In this document: positions 30,627 to 57,700 of the stretch, in pieces
Numbering within the stretch: the stretch's first letter is position 1
Layout of the letters: each line of letters starts with the position of its first letter
NCBI GenBank assembly: GCA_009746045.1
Contig: RPFO01000072.1
Location: 4,404,245 to 4,468,244, forward strand
Direction: 5' to 3'
DNA length: 64,000 nt
DNA from: Mesostigma viride
Taxonomy: Eukaryota > Streptophyta > Mesostigmatophyceae > Mesostigmatales > Mesostigmataceae
Made by a program: the position numbers and the translations under genes
The notes under the pieces: generated by a model
The model's input: only the letters and a program-made list of their open reading frames with translations
Told to the model about the DNA's origin: nothing
Databases searched by the model: none

Positions 30627-32950
30627 ATATAGGCTGTTAGTACCATGGGATAGCTTCCTGCCGGGGCCGGGGCACGGCATCATTCAGTGCATATCCAGCA
30701 TTTCTCGACAAACCATGCGAGTGTGTTTGAGTCAACGCTAACATTCGAGCGCATATTTATCGCACCCACAGTTGTTACTAGACTCTCTCAGCAAGCAGCT
30801 CAATTGAACCGGCCTGTGGCCTGATTTAATTCAAGGCAAGGAGAGAAAAGGGGTACCACAAATTTTTTGGCATGCCTCCCATCCCAACAAGGATCTCCAC
30901 GTTAGTTTATATTAATTCAATATGCTAACGTGACACAGTTTATTGCATATTATGCCTTCCATTGTGAAGTTAGGGTAATGTGCCTTCTCACCCTAACTGG
31001 CTGGTGTTCAGTTTGTCAGATTGATGGTAAACCAACACAGTGCTGGGTTTGACATGGCAAAAATTGATATGGGAGGCAACGCATGAAACCACATACTGCT
31101 CACAACAAATGAAGTTACTTTACCGTCCAATGATCCCAGCATTTGTACATCCTAATGCATCATCTGGTGGTTTATGTAGACTCATACTCAATGGAGGATA
31201 GCTGAATATCAAAGTCTCAAGGAGAAGGCCATGCAGCTGGGACTCAACCATGAAACAAGCTATGCGCTGCCTGTTATGTAATTGTTCTGTTAGACATGCC
31301 TATTGGTCAAATGGTCATATTTTAAAGCTTTCAGCCTGACAATCTCACATCGGCCCACATACTTCAGCCTCCCAACAAGGTTGTTCAGCGTACGTAGATG
31401 CGGATGCCGGTAATTGGCTTCCAGGCTCAATTGCTGACATGCAACTGGCTCGCAAATGAGTAAGTACTGGCCAACCATACTCAAGGTAGTAAGCAGGTAT
31501 ACTTGTAAAGAAGATGTCGGCAAAACACAATTCATTATGCATGTCTCCCAACGCTCCTGTCACGAAGTGAGGGCACGAGCTGTCTCAACTAATTTACCTA
31601 CGAATACGTCCTCCATCCCACCCCCACTGGCCCCAAATGATGTACAACGACTGTTGAAACATCGACCCTTGTGACAAGTAGGGACAGCGGCTTACGTGCA
31701 GGGGCGTTCCTGCATAAAAAGCCTGCCTGATGGTTGTCTCGACCCTGACATAACACAGCTTGCAGCCGTACCATGCAGCTGAGGTCACATCTTGACTTGC
31801 ATGTTGACTTTGACACCGTTCTACTACGACATCATAGTCTCGGTATCGGCTGCAGATAAGTGGGCCCGCTGGGTTGGTCCATAAGAGGACCTTTATTTCG
31901 ACTCAGCATTCCAACGGCTGTCCCGGTAAGCCGAGTTACAGCCAAACTAGCTGTGCTGTATCCATAAAATCTTACAGCTGTTAGTTTACACGCGAGTTGC
32001 CATGCCAGTTGCCCTCCACAGAAAAGGAGTAACGGGCTTGCTTGTGCACAGAATCAAACAAATGCACGGAAGCATGGGACCACGGGACCCAAGCAGCACG
32101 GCAAACCTTCGCTAATTCCCGCAATATTGGGAAAGAAATAATCCAGAACATGACCAGCAAACTTTTACAGGCCCCATATTTCCCAATTTAGCTTGCAACT
32201 AAAGGCATTTTCGTGTCTAGATTTGTGTAGCCATTCGCGTAGCAATTCTGAACTATGCGACCTTGACTAATTCTAAACTATGCGACAGCGCCAGCCGCCA
32301 TGACCGCCTTGCATTTCTCGCGTCGTCTATCGTCACCTGAAACTGGTGAGTGGTGGCCGTGTCAAAAACCTTTTTTTGACCTTGCCCGAGAAAAAAGTAA
32401 TTCTGGCCTGCTACGTGTACGTGCTAAGTTTACAACAATATTTGGCTGAAGCCATTAACAGCTGTCGTTGCTGACCTGGCAGCCCATACGGCAATTGTTG
32501 TTGTTGTTGTTGCCCACGCCGCACATACGGCAATTACGGCTTTCCATGCGGACTTTCCCGTACGTATCAAGTCCATCGGATTGGCTTTCTTCCAACCAGG
32601 ACTGTAAGAAATTTGTTCGCCATTCCCAGGCTCGCAGCCTCGCACGCGTACTCGTACCTCGTCTTGGTCTCAACTGCGCGGATCTCCCGCCATAATCGAC
32701 GCCTGCCATGCTGTGCACAATTTCCATCAAGCCCTGATGCTGACGCGTCAGCGGTGGAGTCGAAAAATGCCAGAGATAAATTGTTGGCTTCAGCACAAGA
32801 AATGGCTTGCGGATGATCACCCTTGCGAACGCCCGGAAATTCTCGTGTAAATTCCTTAACTTGCAGGATGGGCTTGGCTTCAATGTCATTTTAATTGAAA
32901 AATGCATGGGCAGGTCTTCCATGTGAACTGACCTGTTTGTATACACAAAA
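30627..32950. other. Upstream region of LKR/SDH, no gene recognised
   Basis: Only scattered short frames on both strands, such as 31290-31535 minus, without a family I can name. A TTGTTGTTGTTG tract lies at 32497-32513. The LKR/SDH promoter should be in the right end. Confidence 0.4.
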
Positions 32951-46493
<13,543 letters not shown>

Positions 46494-46554
46494 GTACCTA
46501 AAACAAAAGCAGGGAATCAAGCAGTAGTGGTAGCAGTTCCTTGTATCATTGAGT

Positions 46555-46612
46555 GATGGAGCAGGAGCAAGCAGAGATGTTGGGGTCGCTCAACTACCCC
46601 TTCCAGATCACG
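46555..46612 (+). repeat. Partial duplicate of exon 13 with donor
   Basis: Fifty-eight bases matching 46436-46493 (EQEQAEMLGSLNYPFQIT versus EQEQAQMMESLNYPFQIT) followed by GTACCG. It lies 119 bp after the true exon end and keeps the donor. Confidence 0.9.
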
Positions 46613-46639
46613 GTACCGAATTATTGTTGTAATGATAAT

Positions 46640-47800
<1,161 letters not shown>

Positions 47801-48185
47801 GGCAGCAGCATTTGCAGGTCACAATATCTGTCGCAACGATAGTAGCGATAGCGATCCTAGTACTATGTGCTTTTCAGGCAGGAGCAGGTGAGATGAAACA
47901 GCCTGTCACTCACACCCCCGCCTGTGTGCTTCTTTCAAATCATGGCGTGGGACATGAAAGTATCTGCTAGCGGACGCATGGACAGGCTACCGCAAGTGGA
48001 CGAGCCACCAAATAATGGGAGCCGTACCTACTGCACTTGAAAATTCTGCCGTGCGGGTTAATCCGGACCTGGTGAGCAGAATGTGGGGCTCATTCATGAA
48101 CTTTACGATTTCTGTGTGTTCTCGATGCTTTGTTCTCGATGCTTTGTTCTTGATGCTTGTGCCCCCCCCCCCCCCCCCCCCCCAG

Positions 48186-48326
48186 GTGTCCCTAAGCGGC
48201 CACCTGTACGACCAATTCCTGATCAACGAGGCGCTGGACATCATCGAGCGGCACGGCGCGCTATTCCAGCTGGTCTCGTGGGACCTGGGCCAGACGCGGC
48301 AGGACGTGTCCACCGCCGCGCTGGTG
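48186..48326 (+). CDS. LKR/SDH: LKR/SDH, exon 14: inter-domain segment
   Basis: VSLSGHLYDQFLINEALDII and the following FQLVSWDLGQ match the GHLFD...N-ALD region that links LKR to SDH in the fused enzymes. Phase 0 on both sides. Donor GTGGGT at 48327 gives the frame of exon 15; the next GT at 48331 would shift it. The acceptor follows a run of 21 C residues. Confidence 0.92.
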
Positions 48327-48400
48327 GTGGGTATCTAGTGCGCTGCAGACACCTGTATCGCTGGCAGTTTTCGCGCATGCAGTTTGCTGCTGGGAACTAG

Positions 48401-48430
48401 GATGCGTCCATCGCCGCGCTGGTGGTACCT
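48401..48430 (+). repeat. Diverged copy of the exon 14 end
   Basis: GATGCGTCCATCGCCGCGCT then GGTGGTAC, matching GACGTGTCCACCGCCGCGCT then GGTGGTGG at the true exon end about 100 bp upstream. Confidence 0.75.
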
Positions 48431-48738
48431 CCGTGCCTGTAAAATTTATAGTGCTGGCTTTGGGTTTAGTTGTGCGTTATAACTTTGTTTGCATCTATCT
48501 GTATCAATGCCTTTTTCTTTCCAACCCTCCCCTATTATCCTCCATGTCTTTTCTGGTATTGTAGATACGTGCTAAGAACGTGCACATAAGGAATCGCATT
48601 CAACTGCGCTCCTCCCGACTTCCACTGATAGGCACCCATGTCATTGCAGCATATATGGACATAATTATTTACATAGGAACATGTATATGAACATAAAACC
48701 CTTACAATTATGCTCATTGACCCCACCCTTTCATGCAG

Positions 48739-51700
48739 GTGTTTGCCCCCACTCGGGAAGTACTGGACGCGGTGCTGGACGGTCTGTCTCATCTCCAACC
48801 CAAGACCAGTGAGGCCAAGCAAATGGCAGGGCCCCTGCGACGCCGCTCCAGCCAGCTCATCCAGGAGGCGCACTTGGTGGCGGCGGGCAGGGACGAGGCG
48901 GTGCCGGCGGAGAGCGACCAGCGTCCTGGTGCGGCGCCCTCAAATGTTCGTCGTGTTCTGCTAGTCGGGTCGGGTCGCATGTGCTGGCCGATCCTCGACT
49001 ATCTCTCACGGTGGGTGGCCGATGATGACCCGCTACCACGATGGTGAATCCCCCACCGGGGCCATTGCCGATCACTCACCACCACGGTCGCCGTTGGCCC
49101 ACTACCAGTTGTCTATTACCCACTAGTATAGTTGTCTATTACCCACTAGTATAATTGTCTATCATCGACTGCCTCTCCCAAAGGGTGGTGAAAAATCGTA
49201 TTATTTTCACAAGTTGGGTGGCTGAGTCTCCACTACTCAATGCTTAACGCGGTGGATGGGCCATCATCGACTACTTCACACGATGGTTGGAAGATGAGGA
49301 GTGACGAACGACACACATTATTGTGCTACAGCCTGATGTCACCTAACTTGCTGTCCCCTTCGAAAAGACCAGGGGTGGGCACATGTATCACAGAGCTTAA
49401 CAAAAGGCGAATCAGATAGTACCCCATGAGGAGTTTGCGGGGCCTCTAACAAGTATGGAGTGGGCATACATGGTGGAACGGGCCATGCTTGGGGATGTGC
49501 ACGTCGCTGCTCATGTTCTAGGCTTCCTTGTATCGTCGTTGTGGCCACCCACCCACGTGTGATTACTTGCCTGGATGCTTGGAGTGCCCAATGGCCAGCA
49601 TGGCCGTACTGAACGTAATAGGGAATCCGGATTTAGGGCTGCGTAGCATAACAGAAATAGGGTTCGAGATGGCAGGGCATTTAGGTAGTCCTCGATGGGC
49701 CTGCGTGGTAGTGCTGGCGTTTGTCTTTTCCACATTGATAAATCGTGTCTATGTTGATAAATCGTACGGGATGGGCGTGGTGTAGGAGATAGTAAATGCC
49801 CAGATCATCACCGTACGTTCACTAATGTTGCCAACACCTCGTCACATTGTGCTTGGGTTCGGTACCTGCGCTGGATACGGTGACACGTGCAGCTGCGAGC
49901 TCCCTCTGGAGAAGGGGGGCCATGCCGCGGTGGACACGACGGTGGGATCCAACTTGATGCAGGAAGCCCAGGCGGTGAGTGCGTGTTGGCTAAAGCAAGC
50001 AACTGCTCGTCAAAGCAGTGTCAGCTCTCGCCAAAGCAGAGTATCCGTCGAAATTAGGAGGCTTGTCGGTCCGCGGGATTTGATTAATTTGTCGGATCCT
50101 TCTGTCTGTCAAAGCGCTTGCAGTGCCACATAACCGGTCAGTCTCTCTTGTGTTTGTTATCTGTCGCTGCGTTCGCAGGGATCATGGCGATAGCAGTACC
50201 GCGTGAGAGAAGGAAATGAAGCCACGGTCTACTTGCGGCTTATAAGGGCAAAAAATGAGCGGCATGAGGGACAGTGTGGCAGGCTTGGTCTGTTTCCAAT
50301 GGGTTGTCGCTGACCCAAACGTTTCCAACAAGTGGCACCTGATGCCTCTATGAGGGCACACAGGTCTCCTACCTCATGCACCTAGCATCCATCAACGTCA
50401 CCAAGTACCCTATCCGGAAGTAGATGAGTGGGCTACTGTCTGCAGAAATCACTTTTTCCCTGCTGGAAGACCTGAAAGTGATGTCAGAGTCTTTGTCCTG
50501 ATGCACTGTCACTTGCGCACTCATGCCCTGATGTGCTGTCACTTGTGCACTCCATCAACGCTTGCCTTGCGATGCTTTCGCGCCCTTGACTATAATGGCC
50601 GCCTCTTAACATTGACATTAAACACTCGCAAAGTGTTGCCTCACAAAGCGGTAGCCTCTCACGGCATTGCTTGGTACCTGCTCGGCTCGTCAGCATACCT
50701 GTCTCCTCGGGCTTGACACTTTCTGTGCCAGATGTGCTCTTCTCTGCTATGTGCTTGCCTACGGTGAGCGCAGCTCATTGCCAACATACCGCGGACACGG
50801 GCAGTTGAGCTGGATGCCACCAACCCAGACGAGCTGCGAAGGCATATTGCGGAGGTAGCAGAAGAGATACTACACTTGAGCTTGGTTGCTATAACAGCTT
50901 GGTTACTATAACAACTTGGTTACTAATTACTAGTATATGCTGCCTTGCTGGCAAGCATGATCCAGAGGCGCTGTGACAGCACTTTGCTGAGGCATTCTTG
51001 TTTCACTAGTAATCATCAACCCCTCCTTATCCTCCCTTTGTGAGAGTGTCTCGCGGCGAGGCTGCCTTTATCTATGGCATGGGTATTAAAGGAGGGATCT
51101 GGAGATGAGGGGTGAGGGGAAAACAGTTAAAGTAGTATATGCTTGCATCCGTGAAGTTTTTCGAAAGTTGGCCATGCTTGTCCTTTTGTATTTCGTGTAA
51201 ATCTACCATGCAAAAGTACAGAATGTTTCCCAGAAAAGACAGAAACTTGACCTTGAACAGACTAAAAGGTTACAATGCCATGATCGATGGCCCTATGGAG
51301 CCTCCTGCTTGGTGCGTATCATCCCAACCTCGTGCCATTTGTACTTGGCAATTTGTACTTGGTCAAACTGCGTGTGTACCTTCCCACGCCCCAACCGCCT
51401 AGGGTGTCGCCCTTTGCGAAGTCTTGGTGTCTCCCTTGGAGGCTTTGTGACGTTTATGACGCTGGTCATGTTTTACCGAGACAGTAAATTTTTCAGTATG
51501 CGGCAATATTGCGCTCGCATCTGCCCCCCCCCCCCCCCCCGCCCGTGACGTGCGCAGGCAGACGTGGTCCTTAGCATGCTGCCCGCCACCATGCACGTGC
51601 CCGTGGCACGCGTGTGCGTCGAGGTATGGGCATTTCTGCGCGCGTCATTTGATGCACAGTATGGGCGTTTTTTTTTACGTACGGTAGGGGAGTTTCTGCG

Positions 51701-54700
51701 TGTACTTTGACGGTTCCAGCACGCAAAGAGGGTGGAGACAATCCTATGCTTCACGAGAGGGACCCCAGCACGGGGTCAGCTTGCTTGGGCGTAGGCTACT
51801 CTCACGGCATGCGTGGAACTGTGAACCCGTGCTTGGACGTCAAACACCTGCTTCTGGCCAGCATGGGCTTTTGTTAGCGACTTGGAACTTGGAGCATGCA
51901 CCAAGGCAATGTTTGACCAGTAGTACGGGTACCCCTGCCCTATGTGCCCCCTGTCCCCTTGTCACGACGCCCTCTCTAGGTCTTCAAGGCAGACATTTCG
52001 CATGTGGCCGAATGCTTATTTTTGTCCGCGGCTACTCCTTTGACCATGGCCAGCTGCAAGGTAGCCAAGCTGGAACCGCTTCAGTTAGCTCATGGTAAAC
52101 TGGTCGGTGCGGCGCCATGGGTGCCTCTATCGAATGTCACACCCGCCATTCTCGATCTCTCACAACTCCCACTGGAGCTCCGCCACCACCTGGTGACAGC
52201 CAGCTATAAGATAGCTTACAGTAACTCTTGCTATACACACGTCCCATCCCCCCCTCCCTCCACATGCTCTACCCCACGCCCATTCCAGCTCCGCCGCCAC
52301 CTGGTGACGGCCAGCTACATCAGCGCGGACATGCAGGCGCTGCACGACCAGGCGGTGGCGGCCGGCGTGGCGCTTCTCTGCGAGGCCGGGCTGGACCCGG
52401 GTATTGGTGCGTGGCTGCCAGCGCTTGTCCCCGGTATTAGTGAGTGGCTGCCAGCGCTTGTCCCCGGCGTTGGCGCGCGGCTGCCCTGCCCGCGCATGTC
52501 CCCGATGTTGGTGCGTGGCTGCCAATGCTTGTCACTCGTTAGCCAGAACCTGCCGAGTTTGTATCAGGGGACCATATGGGCTAGTGCCTGGGCTTCTAAA
52601 CTGACATTCATGCGTACCCTAGCCCTTTTTTGAGTGCATGACCACCAAATTTACAACCTCCCTATGTAGTTGTCTGCTGTATGACGTCCATGGAGGTCTT
52701 TTCATGGTCCTGTGCTTAAAACGATGTTTGATGCACTGTACCGGGGGCTGCTGTGCCTAATAGCATATGCTGTTTTCATCCTTCTCCATTGCTGGGTTCA
52801 CTTCACTTGGTGCGCATCGTACTGCATGTGCAAGCTTCCTGCGCTCAACCTTGTCCAACCTTTTCCACCTTTTTCCACCTTACTCGCCCTGACACGCTTT
52901 GCAATTGCGCACCCCCCTTGCTCAGACCACATGTCTGCCATGAAGATAATTGATGAAGTGCATGCTGCGGGGGGCAAGATCCTTTCTTTCGTGTCCATGT
53001 GCGGAGGGCTGCCGGCGCCTGCGGATGCGGACAACCCCCTGGGGTACAAGTTCAGGTGGGTCTCACCTCTATCAGCGTGCCGGGGCCATAAGGCACGAAT
53101 GCCTGCTTGCATTTGTCAGCAAGCAAGTCTGCCAAGTGGATGCAGACAAGCCGCTGGGGTGCAAGCTCAGGTGGGTCTGACCATGAGTGATGATCCATCA
53201 AGTGGGCACCCGCCCGCATGCTAAAAATACTTCCTCAGTGGGAACGTTTTGAATCCTGACCTGAGAAGCCGTGGGTCAACAAGAACATGCTCAGGATAAT
53301 GAAGGTTTCAGCTGGTTTTTCAACTCAAGATGCCTCCACTTGCTTTCAGGGTTTTGCTTAATCCCTGTCTGCGTTAGATTGTAGGCAGTTCCGCACAGCG
53401 TGTGGCGCACGCGGCGAGTAAGGAGACCTCCACGGTTTCCATCTGAACCGTTGCCAGCACTGGCGTTGAAAGTTGGGGCCACCATTCGTTTGTCATTTGA
53501 CAAGGAACGTTTTTCCACATTTTGTTGTGGCATACTGTGCATGGGATCCTCGATCTCATGCTTTCTTTCTCTTCTCGCTCCTCCTACGCCATGATGAAGA
53601 GTGTGCCTAGCGACTTCTTTCATCCCTCTGCCTGCGTCTGCCTGCCTGCTTGCGTAAATTATCTAGACCATGTTTGCATGGCATGTGGCCCCTGGTTGTG
53701 CGGTAATGCTTGCAGCTGGTTGTTCCCTCAGGGTCCTTGTGTCATGCTTTCCTCTACCTGCCATGACCCTGTTTTTGTGCTTTCCTCTTTGTTTTGTTTT
53801 TTGCTTTTCTTTGCCGTCGCCCTGGCTGCCGATGTCACCCTGGCTGCTTACGTAACCCCAACATGGCTGCTCATGTCCCCCTGATTGCTGTGCTGTTTAC
53901 ATGCACGCGTGCAGCTGGTTCCCTCGGGGGGTCCTCTCAGCCGGGCGCGCCCCGGCTAAGTATCGGCTCGACGGAAGTGTGGTGGAGGTGAAGGGTAGGT
54001 TTGAGAAAAATCTGTTTTTGTTTTCTTGAGAAAGATACTGAGCAATTTGAGGTGCTGGAGGTGAAGGGGAGCTGCTGCTTCATCTACGTCAGGTTTTTAG
54101 GATGTTGGCCACTTAAAGTCAAGTACTCACACAATCGGAAATACTTCATGTGTTACTATTATGTACTGCTACATGTAGTAATGCTTTTGATGTCAGATCT
54201 TCCATATTTTCTACAGTGTATAGCAATTCTATTAGATGCTAATATGCAGGTATCGCACATACGACTTGGATGTGCCCTCAGAATGGGAATTGTTCACTGA
54301 TTCTGGAACGTTTGCCGCTTAGGGTTAAATGCTTCTGGAGTCTTATAAATGGATGATGGGGCGGTTGCTGCTCAGGGCTGCTGCTGCTTAGGGCTGCCGC
54401 TCCAAGCGTCCTACCGGCAAGCAGAGCAGATTGCCTGCGTCTCTATTTTGAAGCAGATAAGGATGGGGGCAAACCCCTTAACATGTCTGATGCGGGAGTG
54501 CGATATGTGAGCTAGCGGTGGTCGTCTGTCCTTCATTTGCTGCTAAGGAATGGAGGGAAGGCCATATGCCATTCCACTCACCTTGCGAGGTGCACTCTAT
54601 TGACAAGAAGCTGTCATTCCTTACAGAAAATCGGCCTTTGTCCATGGGCATAAGTGTCCCTGCCTCACTTGTTTTCGAAGTAGCACCCTTGACACCCGTC

Positions 54701-57700
54701 CTTTGTCCATGGGCATAAGTGTCCCCGCCTCACTTGTGTTCGAAGTAGCACCCTTGACACCCGTCCTTTGTCCATGGGCATAAGTGTCCCTGCCTCACTT
54801 GTTTTCGAAGTAGCACCCTTGACACCCGTCCTTTGTCCATGGGCATAAGTGTCCCTGCCTCACTTGTTTTCGAAGTAGCACCCTTGACACCCGTCCTTTG
54901 TCCATGGGCATAAGTGTCCCTGCCTCACTTGTTTTCGAAGTAGCACCCTTGACACCCGTCCTTTGTCCATGGGCATAAGTGTCCCTGCCTCACTTGTTTT
55001 CGAAGTAGCACCCTTGACACCCGTCCTTTGTCCATGGGCATAAGTGTCCCTGCCTCACTTGTTTTCGAAGTAGCACACTTGACACCCGTCCTTTGTCCAT
55101 GGGCGTAAGTGTCCCTGCCTCACTTGTTTTCGAAGTAGCACACTTGACACCCGTCCTTTGTCCATGGGCATAAGTGTCCCTGCCTCACTTGTTTTCGAGT
55201 AGCACACTTGACACCCGTGGTCACCCAAAATCGATCCATCACACCCTCATCCTGCAGGGGAGGACCTGTACAGCGCCGCAGTGCCGGTCCACTCCCTGGC
55301 CAGCCGGTTTCCTGCGTTCAGCATGGAGCAGCTTCCCAATCGCGACTCGATGTCGTACGCCAGCACCTACGGGATCGAGGAGGCAGACACGGTCATGCGG
55401 TGCACGCTGCGCTACCGGGGTGAGCATAATCAATTTATTTATTTAGTAGTATTTATTTATTTATTAAATGCATGTGACAGCATCATGTGGGCACCAATAA
55501 AAGAAACTTCAGACCCTTTATACACAACGAGAAGGAGGGAACACAATGATAGGCCGGGGTGCATGAGCTTGGAGTAGTCGGACTAGGCAGGTCACATTCA
55601 TCTGCCTAGCGAGCAGGGTGTGGCCAAACCCGTTTGATTCTTTGCATTTGTGTTCCCTATCGAATCATGATTCTATATGTTGAGCTTCGCTCATTTTATA
55701 TATGACGCGTGGACGGGCTCAAAGGGGACCGACCTGCCGTAGGTAGCGTAAGACTAGCGCTTGTCACGAGGGTACTGCACCGGCCGGCCTTTTTTGTGCC
55801 GAAGCTGAGTGTGGTTCCGAAGTGCAGGCCCAGGTAGCTTCTAACGTACGTCACTAGACTTTGTACCTGCGCCAGCCGCCAGGCGTGGCGCAACTGTGAT
55901 GGGCAGTCAGTACACCTTGTACCTGCGCCTGCCACCAGGCCTGCGTGGCGCAATGTGAATAATAGTCAGTACTTAGAGTGGTGTAGGGGACGTAGGGAGG
56001 CCTCTATTCAGCTTCGCAACTTTATCCCAGCATTTGCTGGCAAGGTCGGCTGGCCGGTATGGCCGCTGCGCTGAATGTAAGACGATGCTATCGGCCTCTC
56101 CTGGCGTGGAGAGGCCTAGAATAAAATTCTTTATGTTCGCCACCAACCATTACAGGCCACGGTAATGGTTGGTGGCTGGGGGGCTCTACGATTTGAGTAA
56201 AAGGGTGTGATTTCCGGCGCTGGGCCCACTGACGATTCCCCTCTACCCCTGGGTGCGGCAAGCAGCTTCCTGACACTGGGGGAGCTGCGTTTTTTAGTCG
56301 AGCAACGTCGGGGAAGGAGCCATACAGGCCAGGGCCAGCGGCTACGGTGGAAAGAATCACAGGTGGAGGCGAATCTGCCTTAAGCGTGGAGATGGTTAGC
56401 GCGGGGTGCCAGGGTGCTATCGAATGATGAATTGATCGGTACCATAGATAGACCAGTTTGAACACCGCATTTCCTCCCTGCGGCCACACAAAATTCCGGC
56501 CACGAGGTAGCCATGGCTGTCGGAGCTCATAACTTTCACGTTTGAGCACCGAATTTAGCCGTGAATATCACTATCGCTTCGTCTTTCTAAGACGCACATG
56601 CTGATATAATTTTCCGAATCTAAAACGCAATATATGGCGCACAAACGCGCCTCGACGCAACGCAGCCTGGCGGCTGCGCTCGGCAATGAAAATTCTGCAG
56701 CTCAGGCTGCAGCTTCGCCTTCAGGTCCGGCAGGCGGCGATGACACTAGTCGTGCACTGGTGGTCGTCCAGCAACCCCCCGGGCTTAACGCCTCGCCATC
56801 TGCATCGCCTGACCCCAAGCGCACCCGCCCAGCCGACGACACAGGAGGGTCTTCACGCCCAGAACCGAGCTTTCGGCCCCGGCCTTTCAAGGTCGCAGAT
56901 TACGACTGGGCCACCATTTCTCCGACCGATGCTCTGCGCTGCATCTTCTTCGGGGATTACGCTTCGCTTTACGACCTGTGCCTCCATTTCCACTCCATCA
57001 ATCGCCTCCTCGCCCCGGACGGCAGCCGCTGGGCCAACATCTACGGGCTGTCCGGCTGCGTCCGCCCCCATCTCCAGCACGCCATCCTCAACTCCCTTCT
57101 CCAGCGCTCTGACGGCGAGATCTGGGCTCCACCCCTTTCCGTCCCCACCCTCCGCTCCATCCTCACGGAAGCCTTTCAGCAGCACGTGACCCCCCTTGCT
57201 GCCGACATAGCAGCAATCGGCGGCACGCTGACTGCTGAACTTCCTCACATTTCCACCGCCGCCGCCTCCACCTCCACGGCCATTTCCGCCTCCACTGCCG
57301 ACATCAAAGCCCAGCTCCTCGACCTCGACCAACGCCTTCAAGCCACCGCCAACGCCCTTGAGAGCTTGCATGACACCGCCGGCCTCACCGCCCAGGCGGT
57401 GAAGGACATCGCCGCCCAGCCGGCGCCTGCTGGCTCGGCCGGCGATGCTCCCTCCACCTGGGCGGACTTGCTTAAGCAGCACACCACCTCCACCACCTCC
57501 ACCATCTCGGCACAACTCAAGCAACAAGCCCTCGACCTTCGCGAGGAAGCCGACATCGCCCGGCGCAGCCACAATGTCATCGTCAAGCACTTCGACCAGC
57601 AGGCAGGTGAGACCTCCACGAGCCTTCTTGAGGCATTTAAGCGCGCCATTCTTGCCCCCATGTTACTCACTGGTGAGCTGGACATGTCGGCTGTCCGCCT

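Noticed and set aside
56088-56549. 153-codon frame on the minus strand upstream of the half-LINE
   Set aside because: No domain or related copy elsewhere in the window, and it spans a 14-bp inverted repeat; coding status unsupported.
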